DNA from: Agrobacterium sp. AGB01
GTDB taxonomy: Bacteria > Pseudomonadota > Alphaproteobacteria > Rhizobiales > Rhizobiaceae
Length of the DNA stretch: 64,000 nucleotides
Direction: 5' to 3'
Assembly: GCF_014851585.1 (NCBI RefSeq)
Contig: NZ_JACVAB010000005.1
Span: 62,001-126,000, forward strand
Shown here: positions 36,054 to 44,344 of the stretch, one piece after another
Numbering within the stretch: the stretch's first letter is position 1
Layout of the letters: each line of letters starts with the position of its first letter
Notes under the pieces: generated by a model
The model's input: only the letters and a program-made list of their open reading frames with translations
Databases searched by the model: none
Told to the model about the DNA's origin: nothing
Position numbers and translations under genes: made by a program

Positions 36054-36574
36054 CTTGCGCTATGACGTTGAGCGGTAAGACCCTCACAGGTGGCGATACG
36101 GACGAGTTGCAACTGGTCGGGGTCCTTCCGTGGCGTATCGGGCGTGATGGCGAACGGACGGTGCTGCTCATCACCTCGCGCAGGCAGGGACGATGGATCA
36201 TGCCCAGGGGGGTGCCCGTGAAGGGAGAACCGCCCTTTGTTGCGGCGTCCCGGAAGGCTTTCGAGGAGGCGGGCATCATCGGTGAAATTTCCACCGTCCC
36301 GGTGACAACCTACCAATACATTAAGGTCCTTGACGAAGGATCGCAGGTTGCCTGCCGCGTCACTGTGTTCAGTATGAACGTGCGTGGCACGTTGACCCAC
36401 TGGCGTCAGAAGGAGCAAAGACACCGACGGTGGTTTTCCCTCGAAGCAGCGGCGGACAAGCTTGATGATATCCAGCTTGCCGAGTTCGTAAGGACAATCG
36501 ACTCGGAGCCGGGTCGCCTTGAGCAACACAACCGTTCCGAGGGACTACGCGACCACCATATGCGAGGTGCCTGA
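36050..36574 (+). CDS. NUDIX hydrolase
   Basis: 174 residues. The NUDIX box is G-x5-E-x7-RKAFEEAGI, so the usual RE pair reads RK while the two metal-binding glutamates of EExG are kept. Preceding WIMPRGVPVKGE resembles the diphosphoinositol-polyphosphate/diadenosine-polyphosphate branch (PKGxxxxGE). The C-terminus is polar and probably disordered. It is coupled to a small zinc-ribbon gene. Substrate unknown; a nucleotide or inositol pyrophosphate is a reasonable guess only. Confidence 0.85.
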   Translation: MTCAMTLSGKTLTGGDTDELQLVGVLPWRIGRDGERTVLLITSRRQGRWIMPRGVPVKGEPPFVAASRKAFEEAGIIGEISTVPVTTYQYIKVLDEGSQVACRVTVFSMNVRGTLTHWRQKEQRHRRWFSLEAAADKLDDIQLAEFVRTIDSEPGRLEQHNRSEGLRDHHMRGA

Positions 36575-36781
36575 CGTGCCGACGATATTTCCGACAGGCT
36601 TCGCAGGTTGGATGCCTTCTGTCTTTCCAATTCGAAGGACCAGTGCCGGACGCTAACTGCCTGGCGCCAAGAGCTGCGATCGCAACATTGGCGCCAGGTG
36701 TTTCCCAATCCGTGACTGAAACTGTGGGGCAAGCCTGGCCCTTTGTGCCAGAGCATAATCCATATCCAGAAAGAGCCACCA

Positions 36782-36988
36782 ATGACTTTTAGATACACCC
36801 ATACGTTCCCCATCAGCGGCCCGAACAAGTTGCCTCGTTTCAGGCGGTGGGCGGCCGAAAATATTCCGGGCGTCGCCGTGTCGCTGCCGCCCCAGGTGCC
36901 GGTCAAAAGTGAGGCCCTCACGGTGCGATTGAAGTCCCTTGAGGATCGCAACACACTGATTGAAAAACTGCAAGGTGTGGGCCTGTAA
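36782..36988 (+). CDS. Small hypothetical protein
   Basis: 68 residues, basic N-terminal half (RYTHTFP, RFRRWAAEN) and a C-terminal amphipathic stretch. I do not recognise it. The ribosome site (AGAG) is weak. Codon use resembles neighbouring genes, which gives modest support. Confidence 0.4.
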   Translation: MTFRYTHTFPISGPNKLPRFRRWAAENIPGVAVSLPPQVPVKSEALTVRLKSLEDRNTLIEKLQGVGL

Positions 36989-37423
36989 GGTAAGCCTTCG
37001 CGGCAAGCGGCCGGTCGGTGATTGTCCTGTAGGCATACTGTCATGCACAGAAGTTTATAGGGAGGCCGTGCCGCTTACCGCATTTTTCAGGCATAAAAAC
37101 CCTGCCAATGCATACTGGTTTGATGTTTCTGGTATTTTGTCGCCTCCGAGCGTGCGAAAGGGAGGCGCCATAGTCGGTGACGCCATGCAGAATATGAATG
37201 ATGACTACCTTTGATTGTCGACGCGTTAGAAGATCGGATAGTCGGGCAAACGCGTCACAGAATACTGTGATGTTCGTTGCGAAGGACCAGGGTCGAGCGA
37301 CTGGTGTGTCGTCAATCCCCATCGAGAGTTTTCGTCACCGACAAGTAGCAGCTTGAATCCCTAAACACTGATATGCGTGTCTTGTATAAAGAAAGTGTTT
37401 GAAGTCTGTATGGAACTGGAGAC
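36989..37423. other. Intergenic region, nothing recognised
   Basis: Open frames on both strands lack ribosome sites and family motifs. I see no RNA gene or terminator. Confidence 0.4.
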
Positions 37424-37690
37424 CTAGCGCCCCGGCTTGCGCGGCTCACCGCCTTGAGCGTAGGCTGTCTTTTCCACAAATCGGAACTGGTTGCCGCAGT
37501 GCGAGCAGCGGATCATGAATTCCGAGGGAATGCTGGATGGACGCTCGGCACGAAATCCGCGCGGCATCTCGTCGACGCGAAAATCGACATTAGCTGAACG
37601 CTTATCGTCGGTTTCCGAGACTTCTGCAAAGCCCTGGTGACCACAGTTTGAACATTCAAGCTTTCGGGAATATCTGTCGCGCGCTGCCAT
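37424..37690 (-). CDS. Small zinc-ribbon protein with two CxxC motifs
   Basis: 88 residues. ECSNCGHQG near the N-terminus and RCSHCGNQFRF near the C-terminus form a four-cysteine zinc ribbon separated by about 50 residues. AGGAT lies seven bases upstream of the ATG at 37690; longer in-frame versions lack support. Unknown function; no neighbour suggests one. Confidence 0.6.
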   Translation of the reverse strand: MAARDRYSRKLECSNCGHQGFAEVSETDDKRSANVDFRVDEMPRGFRAERPSSIPSEFMIRCSHCGNQFRFVEKTAYAQGGEPRKPGR

Positions 37691-38063
37691 CTGACATCCT
37701 GTTATTTTTGCGATCAGGTAACAACCAACGGAAGACATTTCAATGTGCCAGATCCGGAATTCAGCCAGTCCATTTGTTTCGACAGCCAATTTATCGGAGT
37801 GCAAGGCGATGGTGTTGTGGCCAACATCGAGTCTGAGGACAATTGCGGGGACTGTCTCGCCATTTATCAATCGGTTTTTCGAACGCGGGTTCGAATTCTT
37901 TCGAGGTGAATGATTACCGAGGCTTTACCGTTGTTGGAGCTTCACTTGGCATCAGTGATTTAGATTCCAACGCCAGGCGACATCTTGTTTATGGGCAATT
38001 CTGGGGCGTCGACGCGCGACGCCTACCCGGCATAGTCCTGACGCATCGAATACGATTACGCGC
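37691..38063. other. Intergenic region with one doubtful small frame
   Basis: A 54-codon plus-strand frame from GTG 37745 to 37909 has a protein-like composition and GGAAGA about ten bases upstream, but no family match, so I list it only here. The rest holds nothing I recognise. Confidence 0.35.
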
Positions 38064-39134
38064 TCAGCCGTACCGAAGCCCGGTTTCCGCATTGAAGAGA
38101 TGAACGGCTTCCGGATCAAAGAACAGCGATATGTGGTCGCCGCTGGCCAGAGTTGTTCTTGGTGGCAGGCTCGCTGTCACGCGCTGTGTGCCGACGGATG
38201 TGGTAACAAGCAGCTCCGGACCGGTTAACTCGGCCACATCGCAACGCGCGTCGATTGTATTGCCATTGCCGACGAGCGAAAGCGCTTCCGGGCGAATGCC
38301 GAGGATGAGCTTCTGCCCATCTGCTGGCACAGTCTTCAGTGATGACGGCAAAGGCACACGGCCATCTCCATTATCGATCGCCAGAGCGCCATTCTCGACC
38401 GTCACCTGCAGCAGGTTCATCGGCGGTGCGCCAACAAAAGTGGCTACATATAAGGTTGCCGGTCGGTCGTAGATTTCAGCAGGTGTGCCAAGCTGTTCGA
38501 TGCGTCCGTCTTTCATAACGGCGATCCGGGTCGCAAGTGTCATCGCCTCGATCTGGTCATGCGTGACATACACCACCGTCGTTTTCAGTATCTGGTGCAG
38601 GCGCTTGAGCTCTGTGCGCATTTCCATGCGCAATTTGGCATCAAGATTGGACAGGGGCTCGTCGAACAGGAAGACTTCAGGCTTTCGCACCAGCGCACGA
38701 CCGATCGCGACGCGCTGGCGCTGTCCACCGGAAAGCTGAGCCGGCTTACGATCCAATAACGGCTCGATCTGCAGCAATCTGGCAGCCTCGTTGACCGCTC
38801 TGTCGCGCTCCTGCACTGGTACTTTACGCATTTCCAGTCCAAAACCGATATTCCGCCGCACCGTCAGGTTGGGGTAGAGCGCATAGGACTGAAACACCAT
38901 CGCGATGTCGCGATCTTTTGGATGCACGCCCAGCACCGTACGATTTCCAATCCGGATATCGCCGCTAGTCGCTTCTACCAACCCGGCAATGATGTTCAGA
39001 AGCGTTGACTTGCCGCAACCGGACGAGCCGAGAAGGACAAGAAACTCACCACTTTCAAGCGAGATATCGACGCTCTTCAGTGTTTCGACTTCACCGTATG
39101 TCTTGCGAATACTGTTGATCTCAAGCGCGCTCAT
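38064..39134 (-). CDS. Sugar ABC transporter ATP-binding protein, MalK/UgpC type
   Basis: ATPase of 356 residues, last gene of a six-gene sugar operon. Walker A GSSGCGKST, Q-loop FQSYALYPNLTV, signature LSGGQ, Walker B VFLFDEPLSNLD, switch VTHDQIEAM, then a MalK-like regulatory domain from about residue 235 (GIRPEALSLV). It overlaps the PfkB kinase gene by four bases, so import and phosphorylation are co-expressed. Confidence 0.95.
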   Translation of the reverse strand: MSALEINSIRKTYGEVETLKSVDISLESGEFLVLLGSSGCGKSTLLNIIAGLVEATSGDIRIGNRTVLGVHPKDRDIAMVFQSYALYPNLTVRRNIGFGLEMRKVPVQERDRAVNEAARLLQIEPLLDRKPAQLSGGQRQRVAIGRALVRKPEVFLFDEPLSNLDAKLRMEMRTELKRLHQILKTTVVYVTHDQIEAMTLATRIAVMKDGRIEQLGTPAEIYDRPATLYVATFVGAPPMNLLQVTVENGALAIDNGDGRVPLPSSLKTVPADGQKLILGIRPEALSLVGNGNTIDARCDVAELTGPELLVTTSVGTQRVTASLPPRTTLASGDHISLFFDPEAVHLFNAETGLRYG

Positions 39135-40060
39135 CGAACGGCCTCCTCGGAAGCAAGTGGTCCGCCATAATGACGGGGAAGGGTGGAAATTGCGCGCGAT
39201 GCGACTTGTGTGCCGGCAAGCAAACAGGCTTCAATCGACCTGGAATTGGCAAGCGCAGCCAGGAATGCGGCGTTAAACACATCACCGGCGCCGATCGTGT
39301 CGACGACTTCGACCTTGGGGGCTGCAACTGTAACTAACGAGCCGTCAGGGCCGAGGGCAACTGCGCCATCAGGACCGCGTTTGACGACGACAATCGCTCC
39401 TTCAGGCATGTGCGAGCGGATTTCGCGTGCAGCCTCGATCGGATCATCAAGGCCAGCGAGCGTTGTCGTTTCGACCTCATTGAGCAATGCAATACCACAG
39501 CGGGAAAGCCAGCGACGTGTCTTCGTGCAGTTCTTTTCTGTCCACCCGTCCAGCGGCCAGCCTGTGTCGAGTGCAAGGGTGATTTGGTGGGTCGTCGCCC
39601 AGTCGAACAGTGTGTCATAGTTGTGAGCCAGGTCGTCGGTCAGGAATGAGCCACAAACCAGTGCATATCCACCCGCCATCGCCGCGCCGTCGATCGTGGT
39701 CAGGACGTCGGATATCCCGAAGCGCGGCAAATGACCACGTGTCGTGAAGAAGGTTCGTTCGCCGTCCGGATGGGTGATGCCGACCGACAGCGTGGTGCGC
39801 TCCGAGCGGACGGACCATTTGGCGGCGCGCTCCCCGAAGGCCTCACGCAGCCAGCTGCCGAACTGGTCGCTGCCGACATTGGCGGCGATCGAGAACTCCA
39901 CGCCGAGCGCTGCCCAGGCCAGGGCACTGTTGCCGGCGCTGCCGCCGACACGAAGCTCGTCGTGATCGACAATGATTTCGGTGCCAGCCTTTGGCCATGG
40001 AGCTGCAGGCCCTAAAATAAGATCGACATTGACGTTGCCGATGACTGCGAGAGGTCGCAT
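39131..40060 (-). CDS. PfkB-family carbohydrate kinase
   Basis: 309 residues. Ribokinase-like fold: N-terminal IGNVNVDLILG, GGSAGNSALAWAALG (substrate loop), and the anion-hole/catalytic motif VDTIGAGDVFNAAF (about residues 260-273, base Asp in GAGD). It phosphorylates an imported sugar or amino-sugar with ATP. Its ATG directly follows the stop codon of the SIS gene (TAAATG). Pairing with an SIS-domain protein suggests a kinase-then-isomerase/deaminase/deglycase route. Confidence 0.92.
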   Translation of the reverse strand: MRPLAVIGNVNVDLILGPAAPWPKAGTEIIVDHDELRVGGSAGNSALAWAALGVEFSIAANVGSDQFGSWLREAFGERAAKWSVRSERTTLSVGITHPDGERTFFTTRGHLPRFGISDVLTTIDGAAMAGGYALVCGSFLTDDLAHNYDTLFDWATTHQITLALDTGWPLDGWTEKNCTKTRRWLSRCGIALLNEVETTTLAGLDDPIEAAREIRSHMPEGAIVVVKRGPDGAVALGPDGSLVTVAAPKVEVVDTIGAGDVFNAAFLAALANSRSIEACLLAGTQVASRAISTLPRHYGGPLASEEAVR

Positions 40061-41083
40061 TTATTCGCTCCTGGTAATCTTGGTTGAGCGTACAGGCGTG
40101 CCGGCATCGTCGACGCGGGCGTCGGCAAATGCGATCATCAGCCGCTGCGCCGCAGGTAGCATCGCGAATATCGCCGCAAGGCCGGTGGCTGGCGCAAAGC
40201 GGATAGAGACTGTGCCAGCGACCGGTTCGTCGCCCGAAGCGTCGAACATGATGACAGGAGCGCCCGTTTCCACGGCGGAGACGGCCATGGCCGTCACGAG
40301 GCCGGCCGTACTGTCGTTGCCGCGGAACAGAACGACGCCAATATCGGCACTGAGCATTTCCATCGGACCATGCCGCAACTGGCCGCCTTCGAGCGAGAAG
40401 CATGGCAGACGCGACAGTTCGGTGAGGCCGAGTGCGAGCGCTTCGGCAAGGCCCTGCAGTCGGCGGCCTGAGGTGACGATGGTACGAACCGTGGCGAGAG
40501 CAGCGAGTGCCGACGCGATGTCGGGCTCCTCTGGTGCACTCAGCACGGCGAAAGCCGCTGATGGATCGGCTCCGAGCGCTGACAAAACGGCGAGGTGCAA
40601 GGCGAAGGTTACCGTGAGGCTGCGGGTCGCGGCGAAGGCTAGCTCGGTGCCACCGGCACCGATTAGTGATGTCACAGTGCGCGCCAGGAAGGATCCGCCC
40701 TCTAGTGTCAGGCCGAAGGTCTCAGCATTGCCGCCGGTCTCATCGAACCAGCGCACGACCTCAGCGCTCTCGCCCGACTGCGAGGTGACCAGAACGGTGC
40801 GACCTTCGAGCGCCAGTGGCTGGCCCAGTTGTTCCGAAAGTGGCACGGCAATGGCATCAATTCCAAGCGCGCGATAGAGAGGTTCGACGGCGCGGCCTAC
40901 CGCGTGCGATCCGCCCATGCCGAGCAGCAGCAGCTTCCTGGTCTTTGCCAATGACGCGGCAATGGTGTGGGCTTTTGTCTTCGCTGCTTCATACGAGGCG
41001 AGCGCATCGGCATGCTGCCGGGCCATTTCGCGGTCAATGGCGACGAGGCCGACGGGTCTGTTCTTCTGCTGGGTCATGATCAT
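40061..41083 (-). CDS. Double-SIS-domain sugar-phosphate isomerase/deaminase-like protein
   Basis: 340 residues with two SIS domains: LLLGMGGSHAVGRAVEPL and VLVTSQSGESAEVVRWF in the first, IVTSGRRLQGLAEALALGLTEL and EGGQLRHGPMEML in the second. The layout is that of the C-terminal half of GlmS, and of AgaS, FrlB and GlmS-like deaminases, without a glutaminase domain. It acts on an aldose/ketose 6-phosphate or amino-sugar phosphate. It overlaps the permease gene by four bases and precedes the kinase. Confidence 0.9.
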   Translation of the reverse strand: MIMTQQKNRPVGLVAIDREMARQHADALASYEAAKTKAHTIAASLAKTRKLLLLGMGGSHAVGRAVEPLYRALGIDAIAVPLSEQLGQPLALEGRTVLVTSQSGESAEVVRWFDETGGNAETFGLTLEGGSFLARTVTSLIGAGGTELAFAATRSLTVTFALHLAVLSALGADPSAAFAVLSAPEEPDIASALAALATVRTIVTSGRRLQGLAEALALGLTELSRLPCFSLEGGQLRHGPMEMLSADIGVVLFRGNDSTAGLVTAMAVSAVETGAPVIMFDASGDEPVAGTVSIRFAPATGLAAIFAMLPAAQRLMIAFADARVDDAGTPVRSTKITRSE

Positions 41084-41925
41084 CCCTTGACGCCACCGCT
41101 GGTAAGCCCCGAGATCAGGGCGCGTTGCATGACAAGACCGACCAGCACCGGAGGCAGGGCGGCAAGCACTCCAGCGGTTGCAATCAGTCCATAATCGGAG
41201 ACACGGCCACCGGCGAGATCTGCGATGGCAACCGTGAGTGTCTTGGCGCGCTGATTGGAGGTGAACAGCAGCGCATAAAAGAATTCGTCCCAGGCCAGCA
41301 GGAAGGCGAACAGCGCCGACGTCGCCATCACGGGCATGGCCAGTGGTAACGTGATGATCTTCAGCGTCTGGAACAGGCCCGCGCCGTCGATCATCGCCGC
41401 CGCCTCGATTTCCTTGGGAATAGAATCGAACCCGGATTTCATCAGCCAGGTGGTAAAAGGAGCGAGAATTGTCAGATATACCAGTGCCAGTCCGAAGACG
41501 TTGTTGAGCAGGCCGAGATGGGCAAGACCCATATAGAGCGGCACGGCCAGCGCCACAGGCGGCAGCATGTAGGTGGCGATCACCATTGTGAGCGACCAGC
41601 CGACCGTTGGCGTCCTTGACACAGCCCAGCCTGCGGGGATGGCGAGGGCGATCGCTGCAATAGTAGAAAATGCGGCAACTTCGATGCTGTTAACCAGCGA
41701 CGACGTGAATGCCGCGCCAGCGCTGTTTTCCAACGTCGACAGCAACACACCGTAGCGCGAAAAGTCTGGCGATTGCGGCCACCATCGCAATGGCTTGGCG
41801 GCAAGGTCGGCAGCTGGGGAGATGCTCATGATGAACAGCCAGAGGACCGGAGCGAGAATGACGGCGGCAAGCAACAGCGCGCAGCCGTACATAAAGATGT
41901 TGAACAGAGGACTGCGACGTTCCAT
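41080..41925 (-). CDS. Sugar ABC transporter permease, MalG type
   Basis: 281 residues, six hydrophobic segments and the EAA loop (EIEAAAMIDGAGLFQTLKII, about residues 178-197). The C-terminus SGGVKG is typical of MalG. The ATG at 41925 overlaps the stop of the other permease by one base (TGATG); a longer frame to 42114 would run inside that gene. Confidence 0.92.
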   Translation of the reverse strand: MERRSPLFNIFMYGCALLLAAVILAPVLWLFIMSISPAADLAAKPLRWWPQSPDFSRYGVLLSTLENSAGAAFTSSLVNSIEVAAFSTIAAIALAIPAGWAVSRTPTVGWSLTMVIATYMLPPVALAVPLYMGLAHLGLLNNVFGLALVYLTILAPFTTWLMKSGFDSIPKEIEAAAMIDGAGLFQTLKIITLPLAMPVMATSALFAFLLAWDEFFYALLFTSNQRAKTLTVAIADLAGGRVSDYGLIATAGVLAALPPVLVGLVMQRALISGLTSGGVKG

Positions 41926-42809
41926 CAGCTTGCACTCCCTGCGGTCTTGCGAACAAGTATGGCGTAGGCGGCTGCAAGCACGGTGACCAGCAGTGTGACG
42001 ATCAATGCCAGGGAGGCCCCGGACCCCGCCCGCTGAAACGAAAATGCTTCCTGGTAGACGAGGATCGACAGCGTGCGAGTGCTGTTGGCAGGTCCGCCAC
42101 GGGTCATCACCCATATGATATCAAAAACCTTAAAAGCTTCGATCGTGCGCAGAACCAGCGCAACCATGAGCGGACCAGCGATGTAGGGCAGGATGACAAA
42201 ACGAAAGCGTGAGAAAGGCCCTGCACCATCGACCAGCGATGCCGATGTTATATCGCGGGGCACGGCCTGCAGTGCGGCAAGGGCGATCAGTGCAACAAGC
42301 GGAAAATTTTTCCAGCAATCGGCGACGATGAGCGCTGCAAGCGCAGAGCCCGGCTCGCCAAGCCAGGAGCGATAGGCATCGAGTAATCCGAGCTGAGTCA
42401 ACATTGCATTCAACGCGCCATACTCGGGATTATAAATCAGCCGCCAGAGGGTGGCATTGACCACGGTGGGCAGCGCCCAGGGAAGGATCATCAGCGCACG
42501 CAGCAGGGTGCGGCCGTAGAAATTCTGGTTCAGCAGCAGCGCAGCAAGAACACCGATCACCATCTCGGCGGTCACCGAGACAATCGCGAACACGAGGGTC
42601 GTTGAAAGCGTGCGCTGGAAATTCGAGCTTGTGAGCATCTTCACGTAGTTATCGATACCGACAAAATTGCCTGCGGTGCCGACCAACTTGGCGTCAGTAA
42701 AGGACAAGGTGACGGTGTCAATCAACGGCCATCCGATGACGGCCATCATCACGGCGAGCAGCGGCAACATCAAAAGCCACGCACGGGTGGTCATCCAGGT
42801 GCCGGACAT
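41925..42809 (-). CDS. Sugar ABC transporter permease, MalF/UgpA type
   Basis: 294 residues. Hydrophobic segments begin at about residue 10 (AWLLMLPLLAVMMAVIGWPL), and the EAA loop is present (DITSASLVDGAGPFSRFRFVILP). The ATG at 42809 has AAAGGG upstream; a TTG at 42824 in the same frame is less likely. It lies 75 bases downstream of the binding-protein gene. Confidence 0.92.
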   Translation of the reverse strand: MSGTWMTTRAWLLMLPLLAVMMAVIGWPLIDTVTLSFTDAKLVGTAGNFVGIDNYVKMLTSSNFQRTLSTTLVFAIVSVTAEMVIGVLAALLLNQNFYGRTLLRALMILPWALPTVVNATLWRLIYNPEYGALNAMLTQLGLLDAYRSWLGEPGSALAALIVADCWKNFPLVALIALAALQAVPRDITSASLVDGAGPFSRFRFVILPYIAGPLMVALVLRTIEAFKVFDIIWVMTRGGPANSTRTLSILVYQEAFSFQRAGSGASLALIVTLLVTVLAAAYAILVRKTAGSAS

Positions 42810-42884
42810 GGGGCGCCCTTTCAATTCATCGGTATGGAGATGGCAAGCCAGGCGGCGCTAGTGGCCGCCTGGTGGTTAACTTGC

Positions 42885-44123
42885 TTAAAGGCCGCTGTTT
42901 TCTGCAGCCGTCTTCAGCGCATCTTCGGGCGAAGACTGGCCGAGAAGGGACTCCTGGATCGCCTGCTGAAGGGCGGTCGAGAGTTCCTGATATTTCGGTG
43001 TCGTGGGTCGCGGATACATGGCTGCGAGACCGATTTTCGCAGCGGAAATCAACTCCTCCTGGCCCTTGGTGACGGCAGGATCATCATAGGAGGATGCCCA
43101 GATGGGGAGGCTCAACTTGGCATACTGGTTCTGCGTCGCCTGTGACGTCATGAATTCAATGAACTTCCAGGCTTCGTCAGGATGCTTGCTGGCGGAGGTA
43201 ATGCCGAGACCCATCGAGCCATTCACCGCAGACGCTTCGCTCTTGCCGGCGACACCGGGAGCAGCCACGACACCGACCTTGCCGGCAACTTTGCTTTCCT
43301 TGGGGTCGTTTGCCATGTTGTACATATAGGTCCAGTTCAGCGCGAAGGCGGCGTCGCCATTCTGGAAGACCTTGCGGACGTCCTCTTCGAGGAATTCCTT
43401 GGAGTTCGGGTTGGTCAGGCCGGACTTGTAGCTCGCAACCATGTAATTGAGGGCATCAAGACCGCCGCCGGTCTGGAAGTCCGGTTTTCCGTCCTTCAGG
43501 AAGTCGCCCTTATAGGCGCTGACCAGCGTCGTATAATCGCAGATCGCAGCTTCCGCCTGAGCCCAGCTCCATGCAATCGGGGTATCCAGCAGCCCCTTGT
43601 CCTTAATTAACTTGGCCTGTTCGGTCAGTTCGTCCCAGGTCTTTGGCGGTGTCTTGATGCCGGCCTTTTCAAGGATTTCCTTGTTGTAAAACAGGTATTT
43701 GGTGTCGAGGATCCAAGGCATGCCATAGTATTTGCCGTCGTTCTGAACGGTGGTCCAGGCTCCCGGCAAAACACCTTTCTTGGTGTCGTCGGAAATGCGC
43801 GATGTGACATCCACGAGTACGTTGTTGGAGGCATATTCCGATGGCCAGATGACGTCGAAGAGAACGACGTCATAGCCGCTGCCGGAACCCTGAGCGAGCA
43901 CGGTCTTGTCGTGCAAGCCTTCATAGGGAACAAATTCGAGATTGACCTTCACCTCGGGATTTGCCTCGCTGAAAGCCTCGGCCATCGCGCGCACGTCAGC
44001 TTCGCTATAGGCCGCCTGCGCCATGAAAAGTGCATTGATCGTGGTTTCTGCAAATGCACCTGGTGCAAAGGACGCGCCGAATAGTGCAGCTCCAAGCAGT
44101 GTCTTATTTAATGAGTTCAACAT
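42885..44123 (-). CDS. Sugar ABC transporter substrate-binding protein (SBP family 1)
   Basis: Periplasmic protein of 412 residues, first gene of the operon. Signal peptide with cleavage near PGAFAET. Family 1 landmarks: YDVVLFDVIWPSEYA, YYGMPWILDTKYLFYNKEIL, KTWDELTEQAKLI and HPDEAWKFIEFMTS. TGGAGG lies eight bases upstream of the ATG at 44123. The sugar is unknown, but kinase and SIS partners point to a compound that becomes phosphorylated after uptake. Confidence 0.93.
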   Translation of the reverse strand: MLNSLNKTLLGAALFGASFAPGAFAETTINALFMAQAAYSEADVRAMAEAFSEANPEVKVNLEFVPYEGLHDKTVLAQGSGSGYDVVLFDVIWPSEYASNNVLVDVTSRISDDTKKGVLPGAWTTVQNDGKYYGMPWILDTKYLFYNKEILEKAGIKTPPKTWDELTEQAKLIKDKGLLDTPIAWSWAQAEAAICDYTTLVSAYKGDFLKDGKPDFQTGGGLDALNYMVASYKSGLTNPNSKEFLEEDVRKVFQNGDAAFALNWTYMYNMANDPKESKVAGKVGVVAAPGVAGKSEASAVNGSMGLGITSASKHPDEAWKFIEFMTSQATQNQYAKLSLPIWASSYDDPAVTKGQEELISAAKIGLAAMYPRPTTPKYQELSTALQQAIQESLLGQSSPEDALKTAAENSGL

Positions 44124-44282
44124 TTCGCCAGCCTCCAGCTTTTTGGCATTCACGCGTTTCCCGGGGGCGGCTGTACGTCGCCTCCGGCCTTCAAGGCATC
44201 CAGTGTTTCAGATGCCGATTTCGGAGCGTCGTGGAGCCGTTTTGGGCTCTCTGCGTTCCCCGGAACTCTGCGGTTCCTTATT

Positions 44283-44301
44283 AAGTCAATTGCATTGACT
44301 T
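44283..44301. promoter_or_regulatory. Palindromic operator with divergent -35 boxes
   Basis: Perfect 8-bp inverted repeat AAGTCAAT-TGC-ATTGACTT between the sugar operon and the ROK gene. Each arm contains TTGACT in one direction, so the palindrome itself supplies a -35 element for both divergent promoters. On the plus side TTCTAT at 44318-44323 is a -10 candidate at 17-bp spacing. Binding by the ROK repressor would shut both promoters; this is inference. Confidence 0.6.
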
Positions 44302-44344
44302 TATTTCTTGTTCAATATTCTATTGGTGTCAAGGGGAATTGCAG

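Noticed and set aside
39972-40877. Plus-strand open frame of 301 codons opposite the SIS gene
   Set aside because: Serine/arginine/proline-rich shadow of the SIS-domain gene, which has both SIS motifs intact.
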